Part shown: one piece after another, positions 57,939 through 64,000 of the stretch
How the letters are laid out: the number at the start of each line of letters is the position of its first letter
How positions within the stretch are numbered: the stretch's first letter is position 1
Assembly (NCBI RefSeq): GCF_015624505.1
Contig: NZ_CP061379.1
Coordinates: 3,658,001-3,722,000, forward strand
From: Bradyrhizobium commune
Lineage (GTDB): Bacteria; Pseudomonadota; Alphaproteobacteria; Rhizobiales; Xanthobacteraceae
Direction: 5' to 3'
Length of the DNA stretch: 64,000 nucleotides
Translations under genes and position numbers: made by a program
The notes under the pieces: model-generated
The model's database searches: none
Told to the model about the DNA's origin: nothing
Seen by the model: the letters and a program-made list of their open reading frames with translations, nothing else

Positions 57939-57967
57939 CGAAGGGCCGGCACCAGGCCGGCCCTTCG
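57939..57967 (-). terminator. Hairpin after the 58049 outer-membrane gene
   Basis: Stem CGAAGGGCCGGC / GCCGGCCCTTCG (12 bp) with an ACCAG loop. It lies about 80 bases beyond the stop at 58049. No long U-run follows it, so a Rho-dependent or processing role is possible. Confidence 0.5.
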
Positions 57968-58048
57968 TTCGCTTGTGGATGCGGATCTGGGGGCAATCCG
58001 CACGCGAGCAGGACCTGGAGGAGTCCTTTGGAAACGGTCTTTGGGCGA

Positions 58049-58807
58049 TCAGTATTTGGCGACGACCGGGCCGCCCCAGCGGTAGCTGACGCGGATCAAC
58101 CCGATATCGACGTCCTGGCCGAATTTCTCGGTGCGCACGGGTGGGAGCAGGCTCGGGCTTGCGAGGTCGCCGCCGTGATGTCCGAGGAACAGATGGTCGT
58201 ATTCACCGCCGACCGACCAGTTCTCGGCAAAGGCGTATTCCACGCCGAAGCCGGCGCTGTAGCCCCAGCGGGTCTGGGTGAGATTGTTGGACACCACGCC
58301 AACACCCGGAATGAACTCGTCGTATTTGGCGTGCGCGACGGCCGCGCCCGTCTTGCCGTAGAACAGCAGGCCGTTCACGGTGTAGCCGAGCTGGCCGGTG
58401 AACAGACCGAAGCTGTCGATCTTGGTGCGGTTGTTGATGGGAGGCACAATGAGGCTGACATTGTTGCCCTTGAAGTCGGCCCAGTTGCCCTCGGCCTCCG
58501 CGCCGAGCACCCAGTGTCCCTTCTGCCAGCGATAGCCAAGCTGGGCACCGACCGTGCCGCCGCTCGCGTTGTGACAGCCTTCGCCGACGGGCGGGTCGAT
58601 GGCAACGCCACCGGCAGCTGTGATGCTCCAGCAGGAATGGGCGAGGCCGCCGCCGCCATTGATGCCGGCATAGACGCCGGTCCAGTCGAAGGCGAGCACG
58701 GGCGCCACAACCGGCGCCTTGCCGTAGAGCGGAAGATCGGCGGCATCGGCCGGCGCCGCCGCGCCGAGTGCGAACAAGCCGACCGCGGCCAGCGCCCATC
58801 TCTTCAT
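58049..58807 (-). CDS. Outer-membrane beta-barrel protein (Omp31/RopB-like), ~252 aa
   Basis: Porin-like barrel. Signal peptide KRWALAAVGLFALGAAAPAD is followed by ADLPLYGKAPVVAPVLAFDW and TGVYAGINGGGGLA, typical of the Hyphomicrobiales Omp25/Omp31 group. Strands alternate to the aromatic end VSYRWGGPVVAKY, a phenylalanine/tyrosine C-terminal barrel signal. Two cysteines, in HSCWSITAAGG and GEGCHNASGG, may form a loop disulfide. ATG 58807 gives the signal peptide. It is paralogous to the next gene on the same strand. Confidence 0.9.
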   Translation of the reverse strand: MKRWALAAVGLFALGAAAPADAADLPLYGKAPVVAPVLAFDWTGVYAGINGGGGLAHSCWSITAAGGVAIDPPVGEGCHNASGGTVGAQLGYRWQKGHWVLGAEAEGNWADFKGNNVSLIVPPINNRTKIDSFGLFTGQLGYTVNGLLFYGKTGAAVAHAKYDEFIPGVGVVSNNLTQTRWGYSAGFGVEYAFAENWSVGGEYDHLFLGHHGGDLASPSLLPPVRTEKFGQDVDIGLIRVSYRWGGPVVAKY

Positions 58808-58896
58808 TGCAAATCCCCAACTCGCCGAACCATTGGTGGGCGCGATTCGCGCCTCACGACTCAATGACGGTCCGGCGCAGGCGTCAGCGAAAACAA

Positions 58897-58921
58897 AAAG
58901 GCCGGCGCGAGGCCGGCCTTT
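58897..58921 (-). terminator. Rho-independent terminator after the 58963 outer-membrane gene
   Basis: Read on the minus strand, stem AAAGGCCGGC / GCCGGCCTTT with a short loop is followed by TTTTTGTTTTCG. It lies 42 bases beyond the stop at 58963 and ends the transcript before the paralogous gene. Confidence 0.8.
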
Positions 58922-58962
58922 CGTAACGCGATGGCGTTGGAGACGAAGCTCAGTACTACAGC

Positions 58963-59637
58963 TCAGTACTTGGCAACGATCGGGCCGCCGAAGTGATAGT
59001 TCACGCCGACCTGCACGGTGTGGAAGTTGAGCGTGCCGGACGCCAGGGGAACGCCGAGGTTCGAGAAGTAGTTCTCGCTGCCGAGGCTGCGATAGAGGTA
59101 CTCGCCCTTGATCGACCACTGCGGAGCGATGAACGCTTCGACGCCCGCACCGACGGTCCAGCCGGAGTGCCACTTGGTGTCGGAGACAGTCACGCCGAGC
59201 GCGCTGACGGAGATCTTGTTGTCGACCCAGGCATAACCGCCCGTGCCGTAGAACAGGATCTGGTTGACGGCGTAGCCGATGCGGCCGCGCACGGTGCCCA
59301 TCGCGTCGGTCTTCGAGGAGACAGTGATGCCGAGAGCCGACGCCGAAGCGTTGACGTCAGCCCAGGCGCCATCGGCCTCGAGGCCGAACACGACGTTGCC
59401 GGTCTGCCAGTTGTAACCGGCGGTACCACCGACGAAGCCGCCCTGCATCCGGGGGCTGCTGGAGTCTTCCCAGGCGCCGCCACCGACGATACCGAGATAG
59501 AAGCCGGTCCAGTTGTAGACAGCGGCCATCGGAGCCGGAGCCTTGGTGTAGGGGCGGGCCGCCAGATCGGCAGCCGAGGCGGAAGCGAACGCACCGAATG
59601 CGAGCAAACTGGCCGAAGCCAGCAAAACCTTTTTCAT
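58963..59637 (-). CDS. Outer-membrane beta-barrel protein (Omp31/RopB-like), 224 aa
   Basis: Barrel paralogue of the 58049 protein. The signal peptide KKVLLASASLLAFGAFASAS is cleaved near ASA-ADL; the mature start AARPYTKAPAPMAAVYNWTG and FYLGIVGGGAWED are family-typical. The end VGVNYHFGGPIVAKY parallels the paralogue. ATG 59637 is preferred over TTG 59643. The strong terminator downstream suggests high, single-gene expression. Confidence 0.93.
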   Translation of the reverse strand: MKKVLLASASLLAFGAFASASAADLAARPYTKAPAPMAAVYNWTGFYLGIVGGGAWEDSSSPRMQGGFVGGTAGYNWQTGNVVFGLEADGAWADVNASASALGITVSSKTDAMGTVRGRIGYAVNQILFYGTGGYAWVDNKISVSALGVTVSDTKWHSGWTVGAGVEAFIAPQWSIKGEYLYRSLGSENYFSNLGVPLASGTLNFHTVQVGVNYHFGGPIVAKY

Positions 59638-60129
59638 TTTCAACTAATCCCAGTCCCAGTTTCTGTTGATTGCCTTCTGCGGGCAGAAGGGCATCGGACG
59701 CCGTAGTCCAACTGACGGCGTGCTTACACCATTGAAGCTGCAAGTTGTGTCTCTCAAAAGTCACAACGGCCTGAAAATGGTGCAGTTGCTGACCTATTGT
59801 TCCCATCGGGAACCGGCAACCAGAGGCGGGTCCTCGATTCTCGAGTGACGTCAAATGGATGTCAAGATTTCTTCATGGCTCTGTCGCCCGACGCCGTCGG
59901 CTTCAAATACCCCGGGGTGCGCAATCAAGCGGCATTATTCCTCTTGCTTTTAGCGGGAACAAATCTGGAACAAAGCTGTGGGTGGTGCTATATATGGGGA
60001 TAACCGAAGGCGCGGTGGGCCGATTGGGGTCCGTAAGCGTATACGGTCGCTTCAGCAGGGCGGCAGCACAGCGCGGGCGCGCGGGCCCGCCCTTTTGAAA
60101 TTCAGTGGCATTTGGAGTGGAGAGCGGCG
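59638..60129. other. 492-base control region between an outer-membrane gene and ssb
   Basis: No gene is supported. It holds the promoters of both divergent genes. A candidate LexA box sits at 59957-59971. CTTCTGCGGGCAGAAG at about 59673 could form a hairpin in the porin leader, and GTTCCCATCGGGAAC at 59800 is a palindrome. AT-rich DNA at 59860-59960 fits promoter DNA. Confidence 0.5.
59957..59971 (+). promoter_or_regulatory. LexA (SOS) box upstream of ssb
   Basis: GAACAAATCTGGAAC is an exact GAAC-N7-GAAC, the reverse complement of the GTTC-N7-GTTC box type. It lies 159 bases before the ssb start. ssb is an SOS gene in several bacteria. Confidence 0.65.
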
Positions 60130-60624
60130 ATGGCGGGAAGCGTCAACAAGGTCATTCTGGTTGGAAATCTCGGCAAGGATCCGGAAATCCGCCGCACCCA
60201 GGACGGGCGGCCGATCGCGAATTTGAGCATTGCGACCTCGGAGACCTGGCGCGACAAGAACAGCGGCGAGCGCAAGGAAAAGACCGAGTGGCATCGCGTC
60301 GTGATCTTCAGCGAACCGCTCTGCAAGATCGTCGAGCAGTACTTGAAGAAGGGCGCAAAGGTTTATATCGAGGGCGCGCTCCAGACCCGCAAATGGACCG
60401 ACCAGAGCGGTGTCGAGAAGTACTCCACCGAAGTCGTGCTCCAGGGCTTCAACTCGACGCTGACGATGCTTGACGGCCGCAGCGGCGGGGGAGGTGGCAG
60501 CTTCGGCGACGAGCCGGGCGGCGATTTCGGCTCCTCCGGTCCGGTCAGCAGCGCGCCGCGTCGTCCCGTTGCCGCCGGCGGTGGTGGCGGTCGCAACGAC
60601 ATGGACGACGACATCCCGTTCTGA
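60130..60624 (+). CDS. ssb: Single-stranded DNA-binding protein, 164 aa
   Basis: Coats single-stranded DNA in replication and repair. An OB fold spans ~1-110 ([60 protein letters not shown]). A Gly-rich linker leads to the acidic tip MDDDIPF, the partner-binding peptide. ATG 60130 is preceded by TTGGAGTGGAGAGC; an upstream Met at 60112 is unlikely. A LexA-type box lies upstream. Confidence 0.97.
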   Translation: MAGSVNKVILVGNLGKDPEIRRTQDGRPIANLSIATSETWRDKNSGERKEKTEWHRVVIFSEPLCKIVEQYLKKGAKVYIEGALQTRKWTDQSGVEKYSTEVVLQGFNSTLTMLDGRSGGGGGSFGDEPGGDFGSSGPVSSAPRRPVAAGGGGGRNDMDDDIPF

Positions 60625-60732
60625 GACGCGGGTCGTGCTCGCGTAAAGCGGCAGAGTTTCCGACCAATTTGCGGGCTAGACACGGTTTTTCCGGGCTAGC
60701 CTCTTGTGCTGCCTCAAGGCTTTGACGGCAGG

Positions 60733-60775
60733 CCATGTGAATGATATTAACTTTATGTTAATCCTATTCACATGG
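60733..60775. promoter_or_regulatory. 43-bp AT-rich dyad before the 60804 gene
   Basis: Two nested perfect inverted repeats share one centre (60754): outer arms CCATGTGAAT and ATTCACATGG, inner arms ATTAAC and GTTAAT. The 3-base steps between them are not complementary. The two arms total 16 perfect pairs. It ends 28 bases before the start of the DUF2306-like gene, a position expected for an operator; a structured RNA leader is also possible. Confidence 0.7.
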
Positions 60776-60803
60776 TCGGTTTCCCGTCCGGAGGACGCGC
60801 CAC

Positions 60804-61202
60804 ATGAGCCTCGCGCCTCTGCTCAACGCCGCGCCGGCGATCCCACTGCACGCCTTTGCCGCCATGGCGGCGTTCGTGCTCGGCCTCGTCCAGTTCGCTG
60901 CCCCCAAGGGCACGCTGCCGCACCGGACGCTCGGCTGGATCTGGGTGGCGCTGATGGTGGTCGTGGCGTCGTCGTCGTTCTGGATCCACCAGATCCGCCT
61001 GGTCGGGCCATTCAGTCCGATCCATCTGCTGTCGATCTTCACGCTGGTGATGCTGCCGCTCGCGGTGTGGCGGGCGCACACCCATCGCGTTGCCGACCAC
61101 CGACGGATCATGATCTTCATTTTCGCCGGCGCGCTGGTGGTGGCGGGCCTGTTCACGCTGGTGCCCGGACGCATCATGCACCGGGTGATTTTCGGGGCCT
61201 GA
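60804..61202 (+). CDS. DUF2306-like small membrane protein, 132 aa
   Basis: Inner-membrane protein of unknown function with four predicted helices (PLHAFAAMAAFVLGLVQFAA, LGWIWVALMVVVASSSFWIH, PIHLLSIFTLVMLPLAVWRA, IMIFIFAGALVVAGLFTLVP). The pattern PKGTLPHRTLGWIWV and HRVADHRRIMI matches DUF2306-type proteins, which carry a His-rich inter-helix stretch. Two such His groups (HTHRVADHR, HRV) could bind heme or metal. ATG 60804. A strong dyad lies just before it. Confidence 0.8.
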   Translation: MSLAPLLNAAPAIPLHAFAAMAAFVLGLVQFAAPKGTLPHRTLGWIWVALMVVVASSSFWIHQIRLVGPFSPIHLLSIFTLVMLPLAVWRAHTHRVADHRRIMIFIFAGALVVAGLFTLVPGRIMHRVIFGA

Positions 61203-61382
61203 AGCGCGGTTCCGGGCGGGGCGTTCCGGCGCCGCTGGAGACAGGGGTGGGAAGCGCGTAAGTCTCTGGAAAAACAAACGGAAAAACCGCCTCCAAAGAG
61301 CTTGCAAGGGTGGTTACAAGGGTGGTTATCAGGGCCTCGATGCGCTATATGATTCCCAGATAAAACCTCACCGGATTCCCCT

Positions 61383-64000
<2,618 letters not shown>

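Larger units (their letters stand above)
57740..58048. other. Gap between uvrA start and the downstream outer-membrane gene stop
   Basis: This 309-base gap holds a candidate LexA box (57837-57851) for uvrA and a 12-bp-stem hairpin (57939-57967) for the end of the next minus-strand gene. No gene was seen in it. Confidence 0.6.

Overview
The window looks like chromosomal DNA of a Bradyrhizobium-like alphaproteobacterium (order Hyphomicrobiales). This rests on the high GC content, on the gene order argS-SPOR-nagZ-scpAB-tatABC-serS-surE-pcm-nlpD-yajC-secDF, on DUF1127, DUF3597 and DUF6356 small proteins, on Omp31-type porins, and on several dispersed palindromic repeats I associate with this genus. 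The assignment is inference from gene content; no search was run. The window opens inside ilvD and closes inside gyrA. I found no rRNA, tRNA, CRISPR array, prophage or complete insertion sequence.

Layout. Positions 1-7000 carry the end of ilvD, a Sel1-repeat protein, exonuclease III, a hybrid histidine kinase, an unrecognised protein, an Lrp/AsnC regulator and a DUF6356 protein. Positions 7150-13650 are an accessory-looking divergent locus. Three tightly packed unrecognised genes run leftward. Running rightward are a 152-residue protein that ends in Gly-Gly with a MoaD/ubiquitin-like tail, and a large DUF4132 protein. Positions 13800-36750 are a dense housekeeping block: erpA, dgt, argS, a SPOR protein, nagZ, scpA/scpB (chromosome condensation), tatABC (folded-protein export), serS, surE, pcm, an NlpD-like lipoprotein, a DUF815 ATPase, yajC-secD-secF, two homologues of mitochondrial complex I assembly factors (NDUFAF3 and NDUFAF6) and a threonine dehydratase.

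Positions 36750-50410 hold mixed metabolic and envelope genes: a class V aminotransferase, a CAP-domain protein, a kinase-like/AMP-binding-C fusion overlapping trmFO, a lytic transglycosylase, DUF2189, DUF3597, GNAT and TPR proteins, an acyl-CoA synthetase, a PPC-domain protein and a stand-alone ATPase. Positions 50450-54770 are a second accessory stretch. It has two toxin-antitoxin modules whose toxins are both frameshifted (HigBA and DUF433/DUF5615), a long structured dispersed repeat, palindromic repeats, a nucleoside hydrolase, a HAD phosphatase and KptA. Positions 54760-64000 carry uvrA, two outer-membrane beta-barrel proteins, ssb, a small membrane protein and gyrA.

Cross-cutting signals. 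Spaced GTTC-N7-GTTC motifs, the alphaproteobacterial LexA box type, lie upstream of uvrA, ssb and the otherwise unannotated ATPase at 49641. Dispersed repeats supply the stop codon, and in one case the C-terminal tail, of three genes. A 43-bp dyad lies just upstream of the DUF2306-like gene. The Gly-Gly protein paired with DUF4132 is my best candidate for a poorly described system.
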